64,000 bases of DNA from Trifolium pratense (lineage: Eukaryota; Streptophyta; Magnoliopsida; Fabales; Fabaceae): NCBI RefSeq assembly GCF_020283565.1, contig NC_060059.1:10547501-10611500 (forward strand), written 5' to 3'. The notes below the pieces were generated by a model that saw only the letters and a program-made list of their open reading frames with translations, ran no database searches and had not been told where the DNA came from. The position numbers and the translations under genes were made by a program. Positions 21,517-32,145 of this stretch are shown piece after piece (position 1 is the stretch's first letter; every line of letters begins with the position of its first letter).

Positions 21517-24500
21517 ATGGACAAGGAAGGAGGAACGGTTTCTAAACCACCACTGCTAACTGGGCCTGAGAACTATGACTACTGGAAAGCTAAGATGATG
21601 GTGTTTCTTAAATCCATTGATAGCAGAACATGGAAAGCTGTAGAAAATGGATGGGAACCCCCTATGGTCATTGATAAGGATGGAAAGCTAACAGGTGAAA
21701 TCAAGCCTAATAAAGACTATTCCAAAGACGAGGATGACCTAGCTCTGGGAAATTCAAAAGCCTTGAATGCCATATTCAATGGGGTGGACATCAACATGTT
21801 CAGACTTGTTAAACGATGCACTGTAGCCAAACAGGCGTGGGAAATACTCAGGAAAGCACATGAAGGAACCAACAAGGTAAAGCTGTCCAAACTTCAGATG
21901 CTTCGCACAAATTTTGAAAATCTGAGTATGAAGGAAGAAGAGACTATTCATGATTTTCACATGAATATTTTAGAATTTGCAAATTCATTTGATGCCTTGG
22001 GAGAACCCATATCAGATGAAAAACTGGTGAGCAAAATTCTCAGATCTCTACCTAAGAGGTTTGACATGAAAGTAACAGCAATAGAAGAATCTCAGGATCT
22101 GGCCAACATTCAAGTGGATGAACTAATAGGCTCACTTCAAACCTATGAGATGAGCATAAACCAAAGAAAAGAGAAGAAAAACAAAAGTTTGGCTTTTACT
22201 TCTAATACTACAGAAGATGATGAGATAGATATGGAGAGTGATGAAAGTTTATCTGAAGCCATGGTGTTACTTGGTAGACAGTTCAATCGTATCATGAAGA
22301 GGATGGATAAAAGAAATAAATTTAATGGTCCAAACACCAAATCTGACTTCAACAATAAGTTCAATGGTCCAAGCACCAAATCTGACTCCAACAAACCTGT
22401 ATCTACTCAAAGGAGGACCAGAAGTGATGACAAAGGTACTTCATCTAGAGGAGTTCAGTGTCATGAGTGCGAAGGATTTGGCCATATCAAATCTGAATGT
22501 CCTACTTTTCTGAAGAAGAAGAAGAGTCTTGCTGTTACTTGGTCAGATGAGGATGACTCAGAAGAAGATGAAGGTGAATCTGCTAAACTTGTCAATGCAT
22601 TGACAGGTGTCTATGAATCTGATGCTGAATCATGCGATGAAACATCATATGAAGAACTGCTGGCTACCTATAAGGACTTATTCATCAGGAGCAATGAATT
22701 CTGCAAAGCCTTGGAAAAACAAAAGGAGACAAATTGTCAACTTCAGGCCGAGAAGAATGAATGTCTGGATATAATTAAGACTCTCAACAAAGAGATTGAA
22801 AAGCTGAATGAAGACTTGGAGCATGCTAGAAAACAAGTTAGAGTTTTTGCATCAGGAGAAGAAAAGTTTCAAGCCATGCTGCTAAAACAAAGTGCTGGTA
22901 AGAAACCTATTGGCTTTGATTACGAGATAGTGGATCAAGAAATGGGTTACAACAAAGCTACAATCACTACCCCCATTGATAAAACTTTTCCTGTTAGTGG
23001 TGGGTTACTACCTCCTCACCCTCCCACACATCAGGGAACTGACACATGGTTAAAACCCAAGCAGCATGTCCAGACTAACTCGATGCCTCAACACCCGCCT
23101 CACCATCAATACAACAGGTCAAGATCTAGGACTAAAAGAAGGAATTGGAGGTGTCATTATTGTGGTAGGAAAGGGCACATTAGACCTTATTGCTACAAAC
23201 TGTACGGCTATCCACAGAATTCAAGGCCACTTGAACCCAAATCTGAGAACGTGAATGTCAAGAAAGAATGGAAGAAGAAGGAAGATGGTGTAAGCTTGAT
23301 AGCTCATACATCACTGCGGGCATCATCTAGACAAGATTGGTATTTTGACAGTGGATGTTCAAGACACATGACTGGAATGGAAGGATGTCTTGCCAACTTA
23401 AAATCCTATGCCACAAGTTATGTAACCTTTGGTGATGGAGCTAAGGGAGAGATAAAAGGAATTGGGAATCTAATCAACAATGGATTGCCAAATCTAGATA
23501 ATGTTCTATTGGTGAAAGGTCTTACAACTAATCTAATCAGCATTAGCCAGTTGTGTGATCAAGGCATGAAAGTAAACTTCACAAAGTCAGAATGTCTTGT
23601 TACAAATGAAGAAGGAAGACTCTTGATGAAGGGTGTGATGTCAAAGGACAACTGCTACTTATGGGTCTCTGAAGAAGAAAACCACTTGTCCACTTGTCTC
23701 TTAAGCAAAGAGGATAAAGTGAAGCTATGGCATCAAAAAATGGGTCACTTACATCTGAGAGGTTTGAAAAAGGTCATAGCAGAAGAAACAATCAAGGGAA
23801 ATCCAAAGCTCAAGATTGAGGAAGGAACTATATGTGGTGAGTGCCAAATTGGCAAGCAAACCATGGTGGCACATCCGAGGCTCCAACATTCGGTTACATC
23901 TAGAGCACTTGAACTATTACACATAGATCTGATGGCACCTATGCAGACTGAAAATCTTGGTGGTAAAAGGTATGTTTTTGCTTTGGAAGATGATTTTTCT
24001 AGATTCACTTGGATAGATTTCCTTAGAGAAAAATCAGACAGCTTTGAAACTTTTAGAAACTTATGCTTACAACTTCAAAGAGAAAAGGAGGTTGTTATTG
24101 TAAGAATAAGAAGTGATCGTGGAAAAGAATTTGAGAATGCAAAATTCTTTGATTCCTGTGCATCAGAAGGCATTTTTCTTGGATACTCCACAAACAGCAG
24201 AGCTTACAGAGTTTATAACTCTAGAACTAAAGTTACCGTGGAATTAATGAATGTGGTAGTTGATGATGCATCATCAACCAAAACAGCAGATGATGAATCA
24301 TCCATTCAACAGTCATATGATATTGTATTTGATGAAGTTTCAGGTTCTAACAATGAATCTGCTGATCCTAAATCAGAACTTGCCTGTGTCAACAAAGTCC
24401 CATTTATCAGGGATTTAGTTGAAGAAAATATTGTGAAGCTTGATCATGTTGCTATTGGATGCATATTCAGTAAAGCATTGGATGTTGTTGAGTTTGAAAG

Positions 24501-24543
24501 GCTAAGGGGCAAATTAGGAATTTGCCTGCATAAGGAATTGTAG
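21517..24543 (+). CDS. Element B gag-protease-truncated integrase polyprotein
   Basis: 1008 residues without a stop. Gag (about residues 20-220) is followed by zinc knuckle CHECEGFGHIKSEC (about 315), a charged coiled-coil region, a second knuckle CHYCGRKGHIRPYC (about 546), protease DSGCSRHMTG (about 612), GAG-pre-integrase LWHQKMGHLHL (about 740), and integrase with HIDLM and IRSDRGKEF. At about residue 884 the frame jumps from DSCASEG to IFLGYSTNSRAYRVYN, which in element A lies 106 codons further on, so the catalytic Glu is lost. A second deletion removes RT and nearly all RNase H; only the tail FIRDLVEE...GKLGICLHKEL remains. The deletions preserve the frame. Sequence is closely related to element A but clearly a different family. 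Confidence 0.93.
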   Translation: MDKEGGTVSKPPLLTGPENYDYWKAKMMVFLKSIDSRTWKAVENGWEPPMVIDKDGKLTGEIKPNKDYSKDEDDLALGNSKALNAIFNGVDINMFRLVKRCTVAKQAWEILRKAHEGTNKVKLSKLQMLRTNFENLSMKEEETIHDFHMNILEFANSFDALGEPISDEKLVSKILRSLPKRFDMKVTAIEESQDLANIQVDELIGSLQTYEMSINQRKEKKNKSLAFTSNTTEDDEIDMESDESLSEAMVLLGRQFNRIMKRMDKRNKFNGPNTKSDFNNKFNGPSTKSDSNKPVSTQRRTRSDDKGTSSRGVQCHECEGFGHIKSECPTFLKKKKSLAVTWSDEDDSEEDEGESAKLVNALTGVYESDAESCDETSYEELLATYKDLFIRSNEFCKALEKQKETNCQLQAEKNECLDIIKTLNKEIEKLNEDLEHARKQVRVFASGEEKFQAMLLKQSAGKKPIGFDYEIVDQEMGYNKATITTPIDKTFPVSGGLLPPHPPTHQGTDTWLKPKQHVQTNSMPQHPPHHQYNRSRSRTKRRNWRCHYCGRKGHIRPYCYKLYGYPQNSRPLEPKSENVNVKKEWKKKEDGVSLIAHTSLRASSRQDWYFDSGCSRHMTGMEGCLANLKSYATSYVTFGDGAKGEIKGIGNLINNGLPNLDNVLLVKGLTTNLISISQLCDQGMKVNFTKSECLVTNEEGRLLMKGVMSKDNCYLWVSEEENHLSTCLLSKEDKVKLWHQKMGHLHLRGLKKVIAEETIKGNPKLKIEEGTICGECQIGKQTMVAHPRLQHSVTSRALELLHIDLMAPMQTENLGGKRYVFALEDDFSRFTWIDFLREKSDSFETFRNLCLQLQREKEVVIVRIRSDRGKEFENAKFFDSCASEGIFLGYSTNSRAYRVYNSRTKVTVELMNVVVDDASSTKTADDESSIQQSYDIVFDEVSGSNNESADPKSELACVNKVPFIRDLVEENIVKLDHVAIGCIFSKALDVVEFERLRGKLGICLHKEL

Positions 24544-24549
24544 CAGTTA
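24541..24549 (+). promoter_or_regulatory. Leaky-stop context UAG-CAG-UUA
   Basis: The pol stop is TAG CAG TTA, matching CAR-YYA. The frame stays open into the env-like ORF (next in-frame ATG at 24595). Confidence 0.75.
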
Positions 24550-25269
24550 AGGAGTTTTGAGCGTGCAACCACATTTTTCACTTCGCTCCCACCAGTGATG
24601 CACGCTAATTCCGGGAAATCATATCAAAATTGCCATAACTGTGTCATAACATGCAATCAACTCTCTTTCACCTACTGTCCCACTGATTGTGCTCTGTTTG
24701 AAGTTCAATTCAATCGAAAACTATTTTATTTCAATCAGATCACCATGTCAAACTCTGATAATACTGTTGATGCTATTGTACAACCCTTTGTAGTTGTGAA
24801 TGATCATGTGGCTCCATCTGATAAGTCCATCTCTGATTCTGTTGTTGAGCTTGTTACTTTTTCTATCAAGGAGAACATTACTACCCTTGATGTTGCACAG
24901 GATGTTGGAACATCCTCTGTCCAGCCTAATCCAAATGCTACCACTATCACTGAGTCTTTTGGTGATAGCTGTGATTTTGAGGCTGCTACTAAAGATGAAT
25001 TGCAGGACAAAGAAAAGAATGATATTTCTGCTGATGCTATTGAAGACTCTAAAACAGAGGAAAGTATAGAGAAAGTTGTCTCTCTTGGTGATAAAGATAC
25101 TGAGTCTGAAAAGATAGTAGATGAAGAACAAGAGATGATTGATCTTGATGAGGTTGACTTCTTGGATGAACCTCAACCAAAGACTGTTCATGGGAGATTG
25201 GAACAATGTTTTCTTATGCCCTTGTCATATTATGCAAACAAGGGGAAATGTCTATTTTTTGAATGTTGA
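24550..25269 (+). CDS. Env-like third ORF of element B, truncated
   Basis: In frame with gag-pol behind the UAG codon; the first ATG is at 24595, giving 224 residues if started there. The product is acidic and Ser/Thr/Asp-rich, with no signal peptide obvious at the ATG. By position and composition it corresponds to the N-terminal part of the Sirevirus env-like ORF. The conserved C-terminal block visible in element A was not found in frame, so it is probably shortened. A further acidic 62-residue frame at 25355-25543 may be its broken continuation. Confidence 0.6.
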   Translation, partial: RSFERATTFFTSLPPVMHANSGKSYQNCHNCVITCNQLSFTYCPTDCALFEVQFNRKLFYFNQITMSNSDNTVDAIVQPFVVVNDHVAPSDKSISDSVVELVTFSIKENITTLDVAQDVGTSSVQPNPNATTITESFGDSCDFEAATKDELQDKEKNDISADAIEDSKTEESIEKVVSLGDKDTESEKIVDEEQEMIDLDEVDFLDEPQPKTVHGRLEQCFLMPLSYYANKGKCLFFEC

Positions 25270-25639
25270 CTATGTGTTTGTTGTGATGGAGGTAGTAGAT
25301 ATGCTTTTTACAACCTCTAGTTAGCTGGATGAAAAGAAGTTGTAGTTTGAGCGAATGATTCATGCTCTGAAGCTTGAAGAAGCTGCATTAGAAGCAACTG
25401 ACGCAGGTGTTGATGAGAATCTGAGTGTTGGTGCAGGTGGTGATAATGAGGAAGAAGACTCTGAGGTTGAAGATGAGGGAAATGATTCCCCAAGACAGTG
25501 CCTCTGTGTAATGTTTTCTTTTGGATTTATTTTCCATGTGTAGGCTATGATCTAAATTTAAGCACCTTGTGTGCATCTGGACTGTGATTTTCTGCACTGT
25601 GTCTCTGGTTTTTCTGCTACTTCTATGAAGACCCTATTT

Positions 25640-26776
25640 TGTCTAAAAAAAAGGGGGAGTAGTTGGTAGTTAGTAGTGTGCAGTATGTTGATGTGCTATT
25701 TGATGTTGCAACATCTGATATGTGTCGTAGTACTTATGTTTGCTCTGTAAGGATTAAGGGGGAGTAAGTTCTGATATGCATGTGGTACTCGGATACCTTG
25801 TTATGATATGCACTTTTTTAGGGGGAGTAAACATGTTTGATTAAATTTTTGCTCATCTCTGATATTGAGGGGGAGGAGTATTATTTAGTGAGCATGATGT
25901 GCTGACAGATGCTCTAACATCTGTTGTAGGCACGGTAGCAGTATGTGATGTATAGTATCTGATGTATGTGCTCTGCATATGTTCTGAATGTGCTCTGCAT
26001 GAGTGGTGTGTGATGTTTTGATACTCTGTTATGCATGTCTTGAAGGGGAGTAGTTATCTGATGTTTTATGATTTGGTGCTTAATGTTGAGACATTTGCCC
26101 TTCCTGTTGTGGAGTGTAGTATATGTTACGTATAGCAATGCTGCTACATTTCTGTATGTGAAGTAATGCTTCTGCTATTACAAGACTACGGGTTGCTAGA
26201 TACTAATATATGGATCTGTTATGCTCTGATACTCTGGACTATGGATTTCTGTGATACTCTTCGTGCATGAAGCTTCTGTTTGGCATATTTTGTGACTAAA
26301 AAGGGGGAGAGTTAGTAAGTCTGCCTGATGTACTGCTGATTGTCTGCTGAATCTGTGAAGAGTAGTGGTTTGCCTTGGTTTGCCTTCAGTGGCCCAATGC
26401 AAGATGTTCTAATCGATGCTGAATCACGTTACCTGATGCTCTGTTGAAAATGAACATCTTGATTCCTGAGAGGAATTTATTTTTCCCCGGTGATTCTTTT
26501 TATGAGAATATTTTTCACTCCATTGGCGTTTTCCTGTGAGGCGAGTTGTGTTCACTATTCCGCTGTTGCATGCCTCTGTTATTCTTGTGCGATACAACTA
26601 TTCTTATTTGCTATTTTCATCTGAGAAGTTCTATTGAAAACTGCATTTAAAGATGTTCTACTTTACTTCATGACTGTGTGCTTATGTTGATTTGAAGAAA
26701 GGTAGGTGATGTATCTCTCTAGATTGGTTGAAATGATCTTAAGTTGTTTTAGCCAAAAATTGCCAAAGGGGGAGAT
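25640..26776 (+). other. Non-coding 3' region of element B with repeated polypurine tracts
   Basis: AAGGGGGAG-type tracts occur near 25649, 25757, 25819, 25868, 26043 (one G short), 26299 and 26766; only the last abuts the LTR. This is the multi-PPT layout of Sireviruses. Otherwise the region is non-coding. Confidence 0.8.
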
Positions 26777-27788
26777 TGTTGGCGTTGTATGATTGGCCTC
26801 ATTTTGCTAAAACATGTGATCTTTCCTGATGTGGAACTACATGCTTCCACCATCCAGTATAAGCAAGATGTTCGGTACAATGCTTCAACATTGGATACCA
26901 CATCCAGTAGGCCGGGCTTGTGTATGTTGAGATCTCGCGCCTAAGTTCTAAATATGGAATCCATAATAAATGATCGTTTGTGATAAGGAGCGTTGTCACG
27001 CATAATTATTAATGGATCTCGTGATCAAGTTTTGCTTACTAATCAGATCTTCAAGTTAAGGAAACAAAACATTTTAATCGAAGAATATTCCTTGAAGGAT
27101 CCATTAATCAAGCTATGCCATTGAAGCCTAACTGAAGACCTAGCCTGAGCTCGAAAAGGCTATTTAAAGAAGGTTGAAGCCTTTGTTCAAATAACTGAAA
27201 CCAGATTTGAGTCTTATAAAGCGTGAGTTTAGGTTTTAGTATTGTGTCTATTGTGTTCTAAGTCTTGTGTTGATTTCCCACTAGACTAGGAACTGTGTGT
27301 TTGTGCATTGTAATATCTCTGGAGCTTCTAAGCAAGGAGATAGTGTGTGTATACCATTCCAAAGCTTTTAAGCACGGAAGTGGTGTGAGTGTTTTATGAA
27401 GTGTGTCTTCACATATTAAATCTAGTATTGTACGATCACAGTGGCTGTGGTCAAGAGGAGGTGAGCGGAGGTTCTCATACCTAGGTGTGTCTTAGGTAGG
27501 ATATAGCACGGGTGGTGATTAGGTGAGAAGTCATAAACGGGAGGTTTATTGAGGGCTTCAAACTAATACTATCATAGTGGATTCACTCCTGGATTGGTAT
27601 CCCCCAGAGTAGGCTCATGCTGAACTGGGTTAACAAATTACTGTGTTAATTTACTTTCAGTTTTGTTTAGTTTATTATTCCTTGTGTATGCGCTGTTGGA
27701 TGTTGGATCATTGATTCACGCATTAAAAGTGTACTATAGTGGTGGAGCGTTGAGTACAACATCTTAATACTAGTGTGCCAGAATTTCA
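26777..27788 (+). repeat. 3' LTR of element B (1012 bp)
   Basis: An uninterrupted copy of the 5' LTR with one visible base difference. It is followed by the target duplication ATATG. Confidence 0.95.
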
Positions 27789-27793
27789 ATATG

Positions 27794-28421
27794 AAATAGA
27801 TAATTATGAGTTAGTTTACAAAATTGTCCTTCATTAATGGTATGAAAAAGATAAATTATGAGAGTATTAATTAGTTAATGGTATAATAGAAAAAATAGCA
27901 TTAAATGCTTATTTTTTAAACGTTATTTTAAGTAGCTTATGAGCTTATAATTTATCATTTTTTTCTTCTAATTTTAGGGTCCTTTTGGCCAGACTTTTTT
28001 AGGTCTTATAAGCTATCTGAAATTTAAAAGTAAAAATAATAACTTTCTAGAAAAAAAGCTAAAGTTGTTTGGTGGTTGTTGTTTTTTTAGCTTCAAAGCT
28101 ATTTTTAAGCTAAAAATTGTTGGTAAAATATATTTTTAAAAACTTAATTATTTTTTTTTGACAATCAAGCGTATAAATAAATAAATATTTTAAAAACAAT
28201 AGATAAGTATGAATTTTCTACATTGAAAAAGAAAATTGCTTTTTATAATTAAGAGCTTTATTAAAAAAGTGTTTGGCCCAACTTCTCATTTTAAAGAGAA
28301 TAAAAAGCTAAAAAAAGCCAGGCCAATCGAGTTCTTACTCCTATCATCTTCACATACCTTTGGAGCTATTACTTTTTTATACACTCAAGAGAAATAACGT
28401 CAGACTGGTTTGGTAAGACTA
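27794..28421. other. Upstream region of the first DUF594 gene
   Basis: AT-rich DNA without genes. At about 27977 and 28270 there are inverted GGTCCTTTTGGCCAGAC-like and GTTTGGCCCAACT ends around a T/A-rich interior, a possible decayed MITE. Element B's right end lies about 630 bp from the start codon, so most of the original upstream region has been displaced. Confidence 0.5.
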
Positions 28422-30521
28422 ATGGAGATTCACATATTGGAGCTTCGTACTTTGGTTTTGGTTAGTCTTTTCTTGCAAACTACGCTAATCGTTTTTGGCG
28501 ACAAAAGGAAGTACATAACTAATGAACTGCTAAAATTCTTCATATGGTTGAACTATTTGTCAGCTAATTGGATTGCCACATTTATGTTGGGAATTCTTTA
28601 CGTAGACTTCAAAAATCCTGAGGTTGACCCCAACTTCTTAATTATCGCTATATGGGCACCATTTCTTCTTGTGCATCTTGGTGGTCCTGACACAATCACT
28701 GCCTACTCCCTCGAGGACAATGAGCTCTGGCTTCGACATTTGTTTGACTTACTCAGTCAGCTAGTAGTTGTGGTTTATGTTATTTACCAGTCATGGAACG
28801 GAAGCTCTCTTAATTATGTCACCATTCTCGTTGTTGTGGCAGGAATAATTAAATATTGTGAGAGGACTTGGTCGTTGCGGTCTGCAAGCAGAGATGAATT
28901 CAGAGAATCAATTCTCCCTCCTCCAGACGCAGGACCAAATTATGCTAAATTCATGGACAATTACATTGCTAAAGAAGATGAAGGATATCATGTTACCATG
29001 GATACATTTATTGATATTACTACTCCAACAGCATCGGATCATACTTCTCAAGGGCAAATGCCAAATCCAAATATTCCAGATGGTGGAGCTTTACGTGATG
29101 GATTCAAATTCTACAACATTCCTGAGTGCCTCGTTGCGGATCTTATCTTTAGTTTCCAAGATCACAAAAGCAGCCAAGATTTCTTTCGAACCAAAGGTTG
29201 TCAACATGCTTTCAACGTGATTGCAATTGAGCTGGGATTGATGTATGATATGTTGTACACAAAGTCAGTGCTAACATACTCCAAATTTGGCATCTTCCTC
29301 AAATCTGTGAGCATTCTCTGTACACTCTCTGCATTGATTAGTTTTTCTTTTCTGAAACCCAAACCCATAACTTATGACCACATTATCACCTTTGTGCTTT
29401 TTGGTGGGGCTATTCTTTTAGAGATATATGCAATCCTTGTTGTACTTTCTTCAAGTAGGGCAATGTTTTGGTTCAGCAAGCATAATAATTGGGGAGCTAA
29501 TTTTCTCTACAAATGCATCTCATGGTGTCAATGTTTTTCACACACTGTCACATGGTCTAATCGTATGTCACAGTTCAACCTCATTAGATTTTGCTTGAAA
29601 GATGAGCCAATCAAATGTATCAAAATCCAGAAATTCCTTCACATCTATAAATACTTTGAGAAATATTACTATAAAAAAACAAAACAAGTCTCTGAGGAAT
29701 TAAAAGAACTCATTTTTAACGAACTTAAGAATAAGTCTAGGGAAGCCACAAATATAGAAGAATGCAAAAGATTATGCGCTTGCAAGGGCGATTGGGTTCT
29801 TGAACAATGTAAGTTTCATATTCATAAAGAACAGAACGATCGTAATCATGATAAAAACAACTGTCATATCTGTGACATTAACCACAGCATTAAGGAGGTT
29901 GAGTTTGATCAGAGCATTCTGCTTTGGCATATTGCTACAGATCTTTGTTATTATTCAGAATATTCAGATTCAGATGATGAGCCTCTAATCTTAAGTCCTG
30001 CTGCTCTCCAAAGTCGTGAAAAAAGCCAATTGTTGTCGGATCATATGTTAAATCTTCTTGTTATATGTCCTTTTTTGTTGCCCAATGGAATAGGACAGAT
30101 AAGATTTGAAGACACATGCGCGGAGGTGGGTGAAATTTTGGAAGAGAGAAAATACATAAAGGAAAGAAGGGAAGTTTGCAAGATTATACTCAGAGTGAAT
30201 ACAAAAATTCCACCATCAAAGGTTAAAGGTGATAGAAGCAAATCTGTGCTATTTGATGCATGTAGGCTTGCCAAATCACTACAGTCTTTAGAAACGAAGG
30301 AGAACTGGTCCAAAGAAAAGAAATGGAAAATGATAAGTAATATTTGGGTGGAGATGTTGTGTCATGCAGCAAGCCAATGTCGAGGACTCAATCATGCTAA
30401 GCAACTTAGCCAGGGTGGTGAGTTGCTTACCCATGTCTGGCTTTTGATGGCTCACTTAGGTATAACCGAACAATTTCAAATTTCTAAAGGTCATGTAAGG
30501 GCAATGTTGAAGCTCTCATAA
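28422..30521 (+). CDS. DUF4220/DUF594 membrane protein 1
   Basis: A single-exon gene of about 699 residues. The start ATG at 28422 was chosen because an in-frame TAA lies at 28395-28397. The N-terminal half is DUF4220: several hydrophobic helices and the family signature APFLLVHLGGPDTITAYSLE (residues about 82-101), followed by ERTWSLRSAS and ESILPPPDAGPNY. A second membrane cluster lies at about 290-345. The C-terminus is the DUF594 block: ILLWHIATDLCY, LLVICPFLLPNGIG, and HVWLLMAHLGI near the end. These proteins are plant-specific, of unknown function, and occur in clusters. It is a close paralogue of 37550-39826 and converges on the NLR gene. No lesion was seen; it is probably intact. Confidence 0.93.
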   Translation: MEIHILELRTLVLVSLFLQTTLIVFGDKRKYITNELLKFFIWLNYLSANWIATFMLGILYVDFKNPEVDPNFLIIAIWAPFLLVHLGGPDTITAYSLEDNELWLRHLFDLLSQLVVVVYVIYQSWNGSSLNYVTILVVVAGIIKYCERTWSLRSASRDEFRESILPPPDAGPNYAKFMDNYIAKEDEGYHVTMDTFIDITTPTASDHTSQGQMPNPNIPDGGALRDGFKFYNIPECLVADLIFSFQDHKSSQDFFRTKGCQHAFNVIAIELGLMYDMLYTKSVLTYSKFGIFLKSVSILCTLSALISFSFLKPKPITYDHIITFVLFGGAILLEIYAILVVLSSSRAMFWFSKHNNWGANFLYKCISWCQCFSHTVTWSNRMSQFNLIRFCLKDEPIKCIKIQKFLHIYKYFEKYYYKKTKQVSEELKELIFNELKNKSREATNIEECKRLCACKGDWVLEQCKFHIHKEQNDRNHDKNNCHICDINHSIKEVEFDQSILLWHIATDLCYYSEYSDSDDEPLILSPAALQSREKSQLLSDHMLNLLVICPFLLPNGIGQIRFEDTCAEVGEILEERKYIKERREVCKIILRVNTKIPPSKVKGDRSKSVLFDACRLAKSLQSLETKENWSKEKKWKMISNIWVEMLCHAASQCRGLNHAKQLSQGGELLTHVWLLMAHLGITEQFQISKGHVRAMLKLS

Positions 30522-32145
30522 AATGTTTTGTGAGTGAGTAGTTAAGAGTTCTTGTTACTTTCATTAATATTGTGTTTTTTTTTTTTTTTATAATTTTGTG
30601 CTTTATCTCTAAGTCAAACTCTTTTGTGCCTTCCTATTTTGTGTTCAACTATTGTAATGATTGTAATATTGAAATTTGGTTAGTATTTTGTTCCATATCT
30701 GTAACTTGGTTTTGTACGATATTGTAAAACGGTGATTTGTTTGACAGCTTTGACCATGAGTTCTGAAAATGAATGTTACACTGCCTTATTTCCCTTACCT
30801 GATAAGAGTTTATTATGTATTTTACGAACTGATTGGTTTAAGCTCTGGATTATGAACGGTTGATTGCCTCGCTCCGCTCTTATTAATCAGAGTAGATGTA
30901 CATTAACTGAAATTTCAACGCGAAAATAAACATATACTTAGAAGTGAAGGGAAATTAAAGAAAACTGTAGGCTTAATCATTAATTAAGAAGAATATGGAT
31001 TTGAATAGTTTAATATTAAATACGATCGATAATAAGACATTCTGGTATGCATTTAAGTAGCAGCAGCAGGTTGTTCCCATGAGGATTTTCCTCTTAGGAA
31101 TAACCAAATCAAAGTGGCATTCACTACAGGCTACTACTACACATTTGATTACAGTTCACCAATCAGTACTTCACCAATCAGTGCCAAAATAAGTGCACAA
31201 AATAAAAAAAAGTTCTATAATTCTTTCCATGCCAATAAACCAGTACTTAACCAATCAATGCCAAAATAATTATAACATTGTCTACTACTCTACTGCACAT
31301 ACATAACAATTAGGCACAACAGAAATATTGCACCCAAAATTCTCAGCCATTTACAACATTATATAACTGACCAAACTCAGAACACATGAGTCATGACTAT
31401 GCATCCTCATAAAATTAGGCTACTGCAACTACACAGTCTCTAGGCATTCAAAAAATTTATAAAAATTAATTAAACCATATAATAAATAAAAACCGAAAGG
31501 AAACTGCTGCAGAGTGCAAAACGTCCGGAACAAAAATATAGAAAGTTTGTTATTGGTGAATTCTTTTGCGGTTTCCATAAAATAAAAATCAACTTTATCA
31601 TTTCTTATTATAAAATACTGACATGCCATATGGAAATAGAAATGCTCAAACTAAAATTTGGCTCCCTTTACTTATCAATCGGTACTTGAACGACACACAT
31701 ACAAATCACAATTTCTCCATTCATAACAGTCTAGGAAAATAATGTTTCCCAAATACTAATATTTTCACACAGCACTATTATGATTCCACAACAGATATCA
31801 AAATACAAATTAAAAGTCTATAAATAAACTTTAAAATTCTTACACACACTTAAAACGAAGAACCAAACTCAACCATCCTTTATTGTTCCGCAACAACATG
31901 CAAATAGTAGTTCCATTTGCACAGTAAGCAATTAAGTTGATGAAGTTTGTTGAATCCAAGTAAGCCTTTCTTCAGAAAGAGCCACAGTATATATATTCAT
32001 GCATCTCACTGCGAAGAGTATTTTACATAATTAAACTTCAGTATTGAGTGTCGATTGAAAGTAAAGTACAGAGAAAGTAAACATGTAGAAAATGAGGCAA
32101 CTGAGCACTACTCACCATGCTGTGCAGTGATGGAAATATATTATT
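30522..32145. other. Intergenic region between DUF594-1 and the NLR 3' ends
   Basis: No gene seen. The DUF594-1 3' flank and the block at about 31600-31945 both have counterparts after DUF594-2 (41270-41605). This shows that the duplicated unit included downstream DNA. Confidence 0.7.

Larger units (their letters stand above)
17923..27788 (+). mobile_element. Sirevirus (Ty1/copia) element B, RT-less, with a nested solo LTR
   Basis: A complete element on the plus strand with the 5-bp target duplication ATATG (17918-17922 and 27789-27793). The 5' LTR runs 17923-21448 but is interrupted by a gypsy solo LTR at 18716-21224. Without that insertion and its duplicated 5 bp it is 1012 bp, exactly the length of the 3' LTR (26777-27788). 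The primer site is at 21451-21468 and the final polypurine tract AAAGGGGGAGAT at 26765-26776. Gag and protease are intact. Integrase is truncated, and RT plus most of RNase H are gone. By eye the LTRs differ at one base (A 18468 versus G 27322), so insertion is very recent. Confidence 0.95.

Noticed and set aside
24748..25206. 152-codon open frame antisense to the env-like ORF
   Set aside because: It mirrors a coding strand and has no family features.
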